From NCBI RefSeq assembly GCF_001422045.1, contig NZ_LMLW01000008.1, positions 314,501 to 378,500 on the forward strand: DNA of 64,000 bases, given 5' to 3'. The position numbers were made by a program, and so were the translations under genes. The notes below the pieces were generated by a model. It did no database searches and was not told the DNA's origin. It saw nothing but the letters and a program-made list of their open reading frames with translations. Positions 27,017 through 34,473 of this stretch are shown in pieces. This stretch comes from Sphingomonas sp. Leaf242 (GTDB taxonomy: Bacteria > Pseudomonadota > Alphaproteobacteria > Sphingomonadales > Sphingomonadaceae). The number at the start of each line of letters is the position of its first letter. The first letter of the stretch is position 1.

Positions 27017-27532
27017 TCAGGCAATCCGCTCAGGCACTTCCGCCGCGTCCTCGGCAATCGCCGCCGCCGGCGCGACCGCTTCCCACGGAAACACGAACCA
27101 GTCCTTCGTCACCGCGCGGTCGATCCTCCGCGCGCTATATTCGATCCGCTCGGCCGAACTGACGTTGTCGATCAACATCGCAAACCGCACCGATCCCGCG
27201 ACAGCACCCGCCGCCGCCAGCGCGTGCCGCAAATGCGTGATCGTCCGCCCCGAATCGTTGATGTCGTCGAGGAACAGCAGCCGCTCGCCGTCGCGCGTCC
27301 GCTTGGCGAGCTTGACCAACGGTTCGTCGGCGAAGTCCTTCACCTGACTCGAATAGTCGACCGACAGCGTAGGCAAGCCGATCGCGTGACTGAGGAACAC
27401 CGCCGGCACGAGGCCGCCGCGGCCGATGCCGATGATAAAATCGGGCTTCCAAGTATCCTCGACCAGCTTGGCGGCGAGGATGTGGATCGCAGCGACGAAC
27501 TCGTGCTGCGGGATCGGGGTGAAGATTGGCAT
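27017..27532 (-). CDS. Purine-type phosphoribosyltransferase
   Basis: This 171-residue type I PRTase has the PRPP-binding signature LLFLDDINDSGRTITHLRHA near residue 95 and IIGIGRGGLVPAVFLSHAIG at the substrate hood. It resembles Gpt/hypoxanthine or xanthine phosphoribosyltransferases that salvage purine bases to IMP, XMP or GMP. Base preference cannot be assigned. ATG 27532 opens with MPIFTPIPQHEF. The longer frame to 27652 runs through a palindromic repeat and is rejected. It is the last gene of the minus-strand group. Confidence 0.88.
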   Translation of the reverse strand: MPIFTPIPQHEFVAAIHILAAKLVEDTWKPDFIIGIGRGGLVPAVFLSHAIGLPTLSVDYSSQVKDFADEPLVKLAKRTRDGERLLFLDDINDSGRTITHLRHALAAAGAVAGSVRFAMLIDNVSSAERIEYSARRIDRAVTKDWFVFPWEAVAPAAAIAEDAAEVPERIA

Positions 27533-27562
27533 CGGCAGGACGCTAGCCAGTGTGCATCGAAA

Positions 27563-27658
27563 CGTCACCCCGGACTTGTTCCGGGGTCCACCGTGCCGCG
27601 AACTATTCTCGATCGATGTGCGGCACGGTGGATGCCGGAACAAGCCCAGCATGACGGA
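27563..27658. repeat. Family C palindromic element, copy 1
   Basis: The left arm GTCACCCCGGACTTGTTCCG is followed by GGGTCCACCGTGCCG. The right arm is CGGCACGGTGGATGCCGGAA followed by CAAGCCCAGCATGACG. It lies between the trans-sulfuration gene and the phosphoribosyltransferase gene. A second copy is at 54293. Confidence 0.9.
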
Positions 27659-27667
27659 GGGTTGGGC

Positions 27668-29014
27668 TTAGATCGTATCCAGCGCCTGCTCGAAATCGGC
27701 GATCAGATCGTCCGGATCCTCCACACCGATCGAGATTCGCACGAGATTATCCGTGATCCCCAGAGCCTGCTTCCGCGCATCCGGCACCGAAAGATGCGTC
27801 ATGCCCGCAGGATGGCTAGCCAACGTCTCGGTCCCCCCCAGCGACACCGCCAGCTTGGCGATCTTGAGTGCATCGAGGAACGCGAAGCTCTCGCGCTCGC
27901 CACCCTTGAGATACAGCGAGAAGGTCGAACCGCCGCCGGTGCAATGGCGACGATAGATGTCCGCCTGCCGCTCCATACCCGGCTCGTCCTCGAGGAAGCC
28001 CAGATACGCGACCCGCTCCACCTTCGGATGATGCCGCAGGAAACCGCAGACCTTGGCCGCATTCTCGCCCGCACGGCTCATTCGCAGTTCCAGGGTCTCC
28101 AGCGATCGCAACAACATCCACGCGGTATTCGGATCGGTGATCGTCCCGATCGTGTTCCGCATCGTCCGGATCGTGTTGATGTGCTCCTTCGACCCCAGCA
28201 CGCCGCCCGCGACGAGATCCGAATGCCCGCCGACATATTTGGTCAGCGAATAGACGACGATATCCGCACCATGCTTGAGCGGCTGGAACCACAGCGGCCC
28301 GAGGAACGTGTTGTCGATCGCGATCGGTGGCTTCTCGCCCTTGAAGATCGCGTCACGGCTGGCCGCGACCGCCTCGACGTCGACCAGCGCGTTGGTCGGG
28401 TTCGCCGGGCTTTCCAGATAGATCAAAGCGACGTTGCCGGTCGCCGCCTCGGTCATCACCGCGTCGATTTCCTCGCGCGTCGCACCCGCCGGGAAGTCGA
28501 GCCACTTCACCCCGAACTTGCCGAGCACGCGGCCGATCAGCGTCTCGGTCGCCGCGTACAATGGCCCCGAATGGACGATCGTGTCGCCCGGCTTGACCAT
28601 CGCGAGAAACAGGGTGGCGATCGCCGACATGCCCGACGAGAAGGCGAGCGCGTCCTCCGCCTCTTCCCAGACGCCGAGACGATCCTCGAGGATTTCCTGG
28701 TTCGGCCCATTGAAGCGCGAATAGACAAGCCCCTCAGCACCACCCGGACGCTTGCCGGTAACGCCTTCGAAGTGACGCTTGCCCGCCGCCGCATTGGGGA
28801 ACACGAAGGTCGAAGTGAGGAAGATCGGCGGCTTCAGCGAGCCTTCCGATAGCGACGGGTCATAGCCGTGGCCCATCATAAGGGTCGACGGCTTCAGTTT
28901 CCGCCCACCAATTTCGCCAATCGACGGCTTCGGTGCGACGCGTGCGGCTACGCCGGTCAGGTCAGCTTCGGTTTCGGCGGGGACGGCGCCGGCGTTTTCG
29001 GGGGTATCGGACAT
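27668..29014 (-). CDS. Cys/Met-metabolism PLP enzyme (cystathionine gamma-synthase/methionine gamma-lyase family)
   Basis: This 448-residue trans-sulfuration enzyme has IFLTSTFVFPNAAAGKRHFE, the substrate-contacting YSRFNGPNQEILEDRL, FSSGMSAIATLFLAMV, and the PLP lysine in VVYSLTKYVGGHSDLVAGG. C-terminal TLASHPAGMTHLSVPDARK and VRISIGVEDPDDLI match the family. The extra N-terminal 45 residues and the length are typical of the sphingomonad subgroup annotated cystathionine gamma-synthase. The exact reaction (gamma-synthase or gamma-lyase) is undecided. ATG 29014 has GGAG 8 bases before it. TTG 29017 is an alternative. Confidence 0.88.
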   Translation of the reverse strand: MSDTPENAGAVPAETEADLTGVAARVAPKPSIGEIGGRKLKPSTLMMGHGYDPSLSEGSLKPPIFLTSTFVFPNAAAGKRHFEGVTGKRPGGAEGLVYSRFNGPNQEILEDRLGVWEEAEDALAFSSGMSAIATLFLAMVKPGDTIVHSGPLYAATETLIGRVLGKFGVKWLDFPAGATREEIDAVMTEAATGNVALIYLESPANPTNALVDVEAVAASRDAIFKGEKPPIAIDNTFLGPLWFQPLKHGADIVVYSLTKYVGGHSDLVAGGVLGSKEHINTIRTMRNTIGTITDPNTAWMLLRSLETLELRMSRAGENAAKVCGFLRHHPKVERVAYLGFLEDEPGMERQADIYRRHCTGGGSTFSLYLKGGERESFAFLDALKIAKLAVSLGGTETLASHPAGMTHLSVPDARKQALGITDNLVRISIGVEDPDDLIADFEQALDTI

Positions 29015-29091
29015 CAATATGCTCCTGCGTGGCCCGTCTGCTGCGAGCCGATGTGCGAAGCCTAAACGAGCGATGCGGGATTTGGGACCCG

Positions 29092-29850
29092 CTATAGGCC
29101 AATGATGCTGATCTGACGCCCATAGGAGGGCTCGCCGCGATGGGTCGCGCGCCGATAGCTGAAAAAGCGATCGTCATCGGTGTAAGTGTCGAGCCCAAGC
29201 GCCTCGATCCGACCGATCCCAGCGACCGCCAACCGGCTGACGACATAAGCCTCCAGGTCGAACTGGTAATGGTCCACACGGCCATCCGCAAAGAAGCGCT
29301 CGTTCTCCAGATCCGCCTCGCAGAACCGGCGGATGAAGCCGTCGTCGACCTCATAACTGGCGCGCGCGATGCACGGCCCGACCGCGGCGACGATCCGGTC
29401 GCGGTGCGCACCGATCGCCTCCATCGCGAGGATCGTGGAGTCGGTGACGCCGCCGAGCGCACCTTTCCAGCCAGCGTGGGCTGCGGCAACGACGCCGGCG
29501 TGCGCGTCGGCTAATAATACGGGCGCGCAGTCCGCGGTGAGGATGCCGAGCGCAAGGCCGGGGCGGTTGGTGACCAGCGCGTCGGCGTGCGGACGGATCG
29601 CGTCGTCGAACGGCTCGATCACGGTGACCGCGTCGGCGGAATGGACCTGATACAGACCGACGAGTTTCGCACCGGGGAGGACAGCTTCGGTCGCGCGGCG
29701 GCGGTTCTCAGCGATATTGGCGGGGTCGTCGTCGGACCCGATGCCGACGTTGAGGCTCGCATACGCCCCGGTCGAGACGCCGCCACGCCGGCCGAAAAAG
29801 CCGTGCGGGATGTCACCAAGCGCCTTCGCACGGATGAGGTCGATGGTCAT
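29092..29850 (-). CDS. pgeF: Peptidoglycan editing factor PgeF (YfiH/multicopper-oxidase-like)
   Basis: This 252-residue protein of the former 'polyphenol oxidase/laccase domain' family removes wrongly placed L-Ser from peptidoglycan precursors in E. coli and can act on nucleosides in other members. It shows HGFFGRRGGVSTGAYASLNV, LYQVHSADAV, the zinc-site pieces LTADCAPVLLAD and AAHAGWKGALGGV, and AVGPCIARASYEV. It belongs to the lgt-midA-pgeF gene order usual in alphaproteobacteria. Confidence 0.93.
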   Translation of the reverse strand: MTIDLIRAKALGDIPHGFFGRRGGVSTGAYASLNVGIGSDDDPANIAENRRRATEAVLPGAKLVGLYQVHSADAVTVIEPFDDAIRPHADALVTNRPGLALGILTADCAPVLLADAHAGVVAAAHAGWKGALGGVTDSTILAMEAIGAHRDRIVAAVGPCIARASYEVDDGFIRRFCEADLENERFFADGRVDHYQFDLEAYVVSRLAVAGIGRIEALGLDTYTDDDRFFSYRRATHRGEPSYGRQISIIGL

Positions 29851-29874
29851 TTTAGGTCACCTAACATCAAACAC

Positions 29875-29986
29875 ATCCCCACCCCGGCGGAGGCCGGGGC
29901 CCAGTTGGGTGACGTTGCTAACAGCAGGCATCGCGCCGTTACCAAGACCTTGCCAACTGGGCCCCGGCCTCCGCCGGGGTGGCGCT
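29875..29986. repeat. Family A palindromic element, copy 2
   Basis: The arms are ACCCCGGCGGAGGCCGGGGC followed by CCAGTTGG, and CCAACTGGGCCCCGGCCTCC followed by GCCGGGGTGG. The centre contains GACGTTGCTAACAGC. It lies between the GNAT gene and pgeF, inside a group of same-strand genes. Confidence 0.9.
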
Positions 29987-30004
29987 CCTCAAAGGTAACG
30001 ACCC

Positions 30005-30517
30005 TCACAGCACAAGCCGCATGATCCGGTCATCATCAGGCTGCTCGCCGACCATGAACACATACCGCCCGATCTCGACGAAGCCGTAGCGCTGATAGAA
30101 CCGGTGCGCCCGGTGGTTATCCACATACACGCTCAGAATCATCTCCGTCCGCCCCTCGGCACGCGCGACGTCGATCGCCCAGTCCATCAACGCAGGGCCA
30201 ACCCCCGCACCATGCTGGTCGCCCCGCACGTAAAGCTGGTGAAGCTCGATCGCCGTCGCCGGCCAATCGCCTGGAAACGCCACCGGTCCGATCTTCGCAA
30301 ACCCTACGATCTCACCCGCCTCGTTCACCGCGACACGCACCGTGAAGGCAGGATCGGACAGTTGCGCCGGCAACCCCGTCTCACCGAACGTCTGGTCGAG
30401 GAAGGCGGCAAGATCTTCAGGGCGATACAGCGTACCGAACGTGTCCGTAAACGACCGCTTCGCCATCGCGGCGAGTTCTGCGCCATCAGCGGGCACGGCA
30501 TCGCGATAGGCGATCAT
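30005..30517 (-). CDS. GNAT-family N-acetyltransferase
   Basis: This 170-residue acyltransferase has the usual GNAT order: a conserved N-terminal helix pair (AELAAMAKRSFTDTFGTLY), VGFAKIGPVAF, the acetyl-CoA loop LYVRGDQHGAGVGPALMDWA (Q/R-x2-G-x-G/A type) and ILSVYVDNHRAHRFYQRYGF. The acceptor is unknown. ATG 30517 overlaps the stop of midA by four bases (ATGA), which chooses it over TTG 30541. Confidence 0.88.
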   Translation of the reverse strand: MIAYRDAVPADGAELAAMAKRSFTDTFGTLYRPEDLAAFLDQTFGETGLPAQLSDPAFTVRVAVNEAGEIVGFAKIGPVAFPGDWPATAIELHQLYVRGDQHGAGVGPALMDWAIDVARAEGRTEMILSVYVDNHRAHRFYQRYGFVEIGRYVFMVGEQPDDDRIMRLVL

Positions 30518-31617
30518 GCGAACGCCGCCGGTGTCGGCCAAGTCGGCGCGGTGATCGCGAGCGCTTTGAAGAGCGTACCCATATCGTCCATCAACCGCCT
30601 CCGATCCGCCGCCAGTGCCTCAGCCCGCGCTGGCGACGCCTTGGCGAGCGCCGACGTCCGCGAATCGATCCCGAGCGCGCCGAGCAAGTCGCGCTGCGTC
30701 ACCGGCCCCCATGCCACCGCGCCCTCGGTCTGTGCCGCGGCGGCGAGCGTGGTGAAGTCGACATGCGCGGTCAGGTCATGCTCGCCGGGCGCCTCGAACG
30801 GATTGGCGAACGCATGCCCGCGCACCGCCTGCAACGTGTCGCCGAGCGCCGGCCCCTCATAGCCATAGTCGACCGCGATCAGCGCACCGCCCTGCGCGGC
30901 GATCCGCTTGGCGAGACCGCGGATGATCGTCACGGCGGCGGGCGAGGTTTCCAGGATCGAGCCTGCGGGCGCGTCGCGGAATGGCTCGGGGATGACGGCA
31001 TCCGGGAGCGGCTTGCCGGCGATCGGCAGGAACAGCAGGTCCTGTGCCGCAACGAGGCGTTCGTGCCACTGCTCGCGCTTCACCAACTGCCGGATCGGCA
31101 ACGCGTCGAAAAACTCGTTGGCGACGACGATCAGCGGGCGATCGGTCGGCAACGTATCGATCGCGTCGTGCCAAGTGGCAGCAGGCACGCGCTCGGCCTG
31201 CGCGGCACGCAGCGCGGGGCTGGTCTCAACGAAATGCACCGGCGGTTGGAGCCCAGCCTTCGCCATCGCCCGCGCGGCATCGGCGGCCAGCGTCCCGCGA
31301 CCCGGCCCGAGTTCGACCCAAGCCACATCCGGCCGCCCCGCGCGGTCCCAAAGATCGGCACACCACAGCCCGATAAGCTCGCCGAACATCTGGCTGATCT
31401 CGGGCGCGGTGGTGAAGTCGCCGCCCGCCCCCAGCGGATCGCGCGTCGCATAATAGTGCGCGTTCGCCGCCGCCATATACTGCGCAACGGGGATCGGACC
31501 CGCGAGCGCAATCGCGCGGGCGAGGCGTTCCGGGAGGGCGGTGTCTATTCCCCTTCCGCTTGCGGGAAGGGTTAGGGGAGGGGCTGGATTATCGTTGGCC
31601 ATGACATTTGCGGCCAT
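30514..31617 (-). CDS. SAM-dependent methyltransferase of the MidA/NDUFAF7 family
   Basis: The family includes NDUFAF7, which dimethylates an arginine of complex I. This 367-residue protein shows YYATRDPLGAGGDFTTAPEI, SQMFGELIGLW, VELGPGRGTLAADAARAM (SAM loop), IVVANEFFDALPIRQ and ALIAVDYGYEGPALGDTLQ, all family marks. Homology begins near LPERLARAIALAGPIPV. The residues before it (PAPPLTLPASGRG) are translated from the family D repeat at 31549-31653. ATG 31617 has a GGGGGAG stretch 4 bases upstream, also from the repeat. ATG 31602 is possible. It is coupled to the GNAT gene. Confidence 0.9.
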   Translation of the reverse strand: MAANVMANDNPAPPLTLPASGRGIDTALPERLARAIALAGPIPVAQYMAAANAHYYATRDPLGAGGDFTTAPEISQMFGELIGLWCADLWDRAGRPDVAWVELGPGRGTLAADAARAMAKAGLQPPVHFVETSPALRAAQAERVPAATWHDAIDTLPTDRPLIVVANEFFDALPIRQLVKREQWHERLVAAQDLLFLPIAGKPLPDAVIPEPFRDAPAGSILETSPAAVTIIRGLAKRIAAQGGALIAVDYGYEGPALGDTLQAVRGHAFANPFEAPGEHDLTAHVDFTTLAAAAQTEGAVAWGPVTQRDLLGALGIDSRTSALAKASPARAEALAADRRRLMDDMGTLFKALAITAPTWPTPAAFA

Positions 31618-31653
31618 GCCCTCCCCCAACCCCTCCCGCAAGCGGGAGGGGAG
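31549..31653. repeat. Family D palindromic element, copy 2, overlapping the start of midA
   Basis: The left arm CCCCTTCCGCTTGCGGGAAG is followed by GGTTAGGGGAGGG. The right arm is CCCTCCCCCAACCCCTCCCG followed by CAAGCGGGAGGGG. It abuts the lgt stop codon and contains the likely ribosome-binding site and first codons of the methyltransferase gene. Confidence 0.85.
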
Positions 31654-32559
31654 TTAAGCGACGCTCGCCGTCCCCGAGATCGACTCGACCCGCACCCGCC
31701 GCTTGGCCGACGTCGCCACCAGATACGCGCCCCCGACGATCATCGGCACGCACAGCCACTGCCCCATGTGCAGCCCGGTATGCTCGGCAAACGCCCGCAG
31801 CTGCGAATCCGGCTCGCGGAAGAATTCGACGGTAAACCGCGCGATCCCGTACCCCAGCACGAACAACCCGACGAGCTTGCCCGGGTCATACCGCGCCTTG
31901 GTCTTCCAGAACGCGAACCACAGCAGCGCGAACAGGACCACGCCCTCCAGCCCCGCCTCGTAAAGCTGGCTCGGATGCCGCGCCGGCTCGACCATCCCGA
32001 ACGGCACGGTGCGCTCGAAGATGATCCCCCACGCGACATCGGTCGGCTTGCCCCAGAGCTCGCCGTTGACGAAGTTCGCCAGCCGCCCGAAAAACAGCCC
32101 GAACGGCACGCAGCACGCGATATAATCGTGCACGCGCAGCCAGTTAAGCTGGTGCTTCCGCGCGAACAGGATCAACCCGATCGACGTGCCGATGACGCCG
32201 CCGTGGAACGACATCCCGCCATCCCAGAGCCGGAAGATCCGCAGCGGATGCAGGAACATCTCGGGCGCGTAGAAGATCACATAGCCGAGCCGCCCGCCGA
32301 GGATGATCCCGAGCGTCGCGTAGAACACCAGGTCGTCGGCATGCCGCCGCGCCATCGGTGCGCCGGGCTGCGCGAGCAGCTTCAGCAGATACCACCAGCC
32401 GAGCAAAATCCCGCCGATATAAGCAAGGCTGTACCAGCGCAGCGTGAAGAATCCGATCGAGAAGACGTCGGGATGCAGCCCGAGGTCCTCGAAGCGGATG
32501 TGACTGCCGACGGCAGGCGCTACGGCGCCCGCAGCGGCGGTGATGGTCGACAGGATCAA
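31654..32559 (-). CDS. lgt: Prolipoprotein diacylglyceryl transferase
   Basis: Lgt transfers diacylglycerol from phosphatidylglycerol to the lipobox cysteine of prolipoproteins in the inner membrane. The protein has seven predicted transmembrane segments, with [20 protein letters not shown] at the start, [15 protein letters not shown], the essential-His region [14 protein letters not shown], the Lgt signature [18 protein letters not shown], and [12 protein letters not shown] 32559 (301 residues) is preceded by GGGGA. ATG 32589 (311 residues) has no visible site. It heads the minus-strand group and is divergent from the acyl-CoA synthetase gene. Confidence 0.95.
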   Translation of the reverse strand: MILSTITAAAGAVAPAVGSHIRFEDLGLHPDVFSIGFFTLRWYSLAYIGGILLGWWYLLKLLAQPGAPMARRHADDLVFYATLGIILGGRLGYVIFYAPEMFLHPLRIFRLWDGGMSFHGGVIGTSIGLILFARKHQLNWLRVHDYIACCVPFGLFFGRLANFVNGELWGKPTDVAWGIIFERTVPFGMVEPARHPSQLYEAGLEGVVLFALLWFAFWKTKARYDPGKLVGLFVLGYGIARFTVEFFREPDSQLRAFAEHTGLHMGQWLCVPMIVGGAYLVATSAKRRVRVESISGTASVA

Positions 32560-32626
32560 AGGCTTTTCCCCACGCGTTCGCCCCTGCATAAAGACCGATA
32601 ACGATAAGACCAAGTAGGAGAGCGAT

Positions 32627-34315
32627 ATGCGGACCGAGCTCGATGCAGCTATGGATTCGACGATGGCCGCGCTGACCGCGCCCGACGGGATGCTCGCGCT
32701 CGGATCGGTCGAGCGGTTCGGCGTCACGCTGCCGATGATCGCCGCCGCCCCGCCCGCGCTCAGCTACTATTTCGCGCATTATGCCAACGAGCACCGCGAC
32801 GCCGTCTTCCTCGTATCCGGCGCCGAACGGCTGACCTTCGGCGAGGTCTACGCCGCCGCCGAGCGCACCGCCCGCGCCCTCATCGGCGGTTACGGTCTCG
32901 CCAAGGGCGACCGAGTCGGCATCGCGATGCGCAACTCGCCGTCTTGGATCGTCCTCTACATGGGCATCATCATGGCCGGCGGCGTCGCGACGTTGCTCAA
33001 CGGCTGGTGGCAGTCGGAGGAACTGGAGACCGCGATCGGCGAAGTCGATTGCGCACTCGTGTTCGCCGATCCGCCCCGCGTGAAGCGCCTCGCGCAGATT
33101 GCGGCTTTGCGCGCGCCAGTCGTCGAGATCGACGATTCGCGACCGCTCGACGCTGCGCTCGGAGCCGTGTTCGCGAAAGACGATCACACCGCCGACCTCC
33201 CGCTGCTCGGGCCAGAGGATCATGCGACGATCCTGTTCACGAGCGGCTCGACCGGCCAGTCGAAGGGCGCGCTCTCTGAACACCGTGCGGTCGTCCAGGG
33301 CATCTTCAACTATCTCGGCCAGGTCATGATGATGGTCGGGATCGCCACCGCGCAAGGCAATCCGCCGGTCGGCCAGCCGGTCGCGCTGCTGACGATCCCG
33401 CTGTTCCACATCACCGGGGAAGTGCCGGTCTTCCTTCAGAGCTTCGCGATGGGGCGCAAACTCGTTCTGATGCCCAAATGGGATGCAGGCGAGGCGATGC
33501 GGTTGATCGAGGTGGAGGGCGTCACCTATTTCGTCGGTGTGCCCTTGATGAGCTTCGAGATCCTCAACCACCCCGATCGCGCGAAGTACGACCTGTCGAC
33601 CGTCACCGATTTCGCCGCGGGGGGCGCACCCCGCCCGGTCGATCACGTCCGCCGCATCGACGAGGAAATGGGCGGTAGCGCACCGCTGATCGGCTACGGT
33701 CTGACCGAGACCAACGCGGTCGGCACTGGCAACTGGCGCGGCAACTATCTCGCCAAGCCCAACTCCGCCGGCCGCCCCGGCGCGCCCTTGGTCGATCTCG
33801 CGATCCTCGACGACGCTGGCCACCCGGTCGACCAGGGCCAGCGCGGCGAGGTCTGCATCCGCACGATCTGCAACTTCAAGGAATATTGGAACCGCCCCGA
33901 CGCGACCGCCGCCGCGTTCACGTCGGACGGCTATTTCCGCACCGGCGACATCGGTTACCTCGACGAGGACGGCTATCTGTTCATCGTCGATCGCAAGAAA
34001 GACATCATCATCCGCGGCGGCGAGAACATCTCGTGCCAGGAGGTCGAGGCCGCATTGTACGAGCATCCAGCCGTCGCCGAGGCCGCCGTGTTCGGGCTGG
34101 CGGACGAGCGCTTCGGCGAGGTCCCCGGCGCAGTGGTAGTGCCGCAGGACGGCGAAACGCTGACCTCCGACGACCTAACCGCGTTCCTCCACCAGCACAT
34201 CGCCGCGTTCAAGATACCGCAGCGGATCTGGATTTCGGAAGAGCCGCTGCCGAGGCTCGGAACGGAGAAGATCGACAAGGTCTCGCTGAAAGCCACTTAC
34301 CGAGCGCTAGCCTAA
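32627..34315 (+). CDS. Class I adenylate-forming enzyme (acyl-CoA synthetase)
   Basis: This 562-residue AMP-binding protein should activate a carboxylic acid to acyl-AMP and then acyl-CoA. Visible core motifs are [19 protein letters not shown] (P-loop A3), [29 protein letters not shown] (A5), [20 protein letters not shown] (A7), and [19 protein letters not shown] (A8). The catalytic A10 lysine is in [11 protein letters not shown]. The acid substrate is not predictable. Fatty acid or aromatic acid are both possible. AGGAG lies 10 bases before ATG 32627. It is not clustered with beta-oxidation genes. Confidence 0.93.
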   Translation: MRTELDAAMDSTMAALTAPDGMLALGSVERFGVTLPMIAAAPPALSYYFAHYANEHRDAVFLVSGAERLTFGEVYAAAERTARALIGGYGLAKGDRVGIAMRNSPSWIVLYMGIIMAGGVATLLNGWWQSEELETAIGEVDCALVFADPPRVKRLAQIAALRAPVVEIDDSRPLDAALGAVFAKDDHTADLPLLGPEDHATILFTSGSTGQSKGALSEHRAVVQGIFNYLGQVMMMVGIATAQGNPPVGQPVALLTIPLFHITGEVPVFLQSFAMGRKLVLMPKWDAGEAMRLIEVEGVTYFVGVPLMSFEILNHPDRAKYDLSTVTDFAAGGAPRPVDHVRRIDEEMGGSAPLIGYGLTETNAVGTGNWRGNYLAKPNSAGRPGAPLVDLAILDDAGHPVDQGQRGEVCIRTICNFKEYWNRPDATAAAFTSDGYFRTGDIGYLDEDGYLFIVDRKKDIIIRGGENISCQEVEAALYEHPAVAEAAVFGLADERFGEVPGAVVVPQDGETLTSDDLTAFLHQHIAAFKIPQRIWISEEPLPRLGTEKIDKVSLKATYRALA

Positions 34316-34316
34316 A

Positions 34317-34462
34317 TTCCCTCGCCCCTACGGGGAGAGGGAGGGAGGAGCCACTTGGCGACGGAAGGGAGAGGGGCAGTGAGACTCCCGGCAAAGTCCC
34401 GGAGACCCACTCCCCCTCATCCGCCGCTTCGCGCCACCTTCTCCCCGTGGGGGAGAAGGATT
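34317..34462. repeat. Family D-like palindromic element, copy 3 (long, imperfect)
   Basis: The element starts TTCCCTCGCCCCTACGGGGA followed by GAGGGAGGG, and ends CCACCTTCTCCCCGTGGGGG followed by AGAAGG. The arms are less perfect than in other copies. It fills the gap between the acyl-CoA synthetase gene and the molybdenum hydroxylase gene. Confidence 0.6.
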
Positions 34463-34473
34463 AGAGCCACCTC

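Noticed and set aside
28862..29091. A SAM-sensing riboswitch before the trans-sulfuration gene
   Set aside because: Only 77 bases separate it from pgeF upstream, and no SAM-II-like or SAH-like pairing was visible there.
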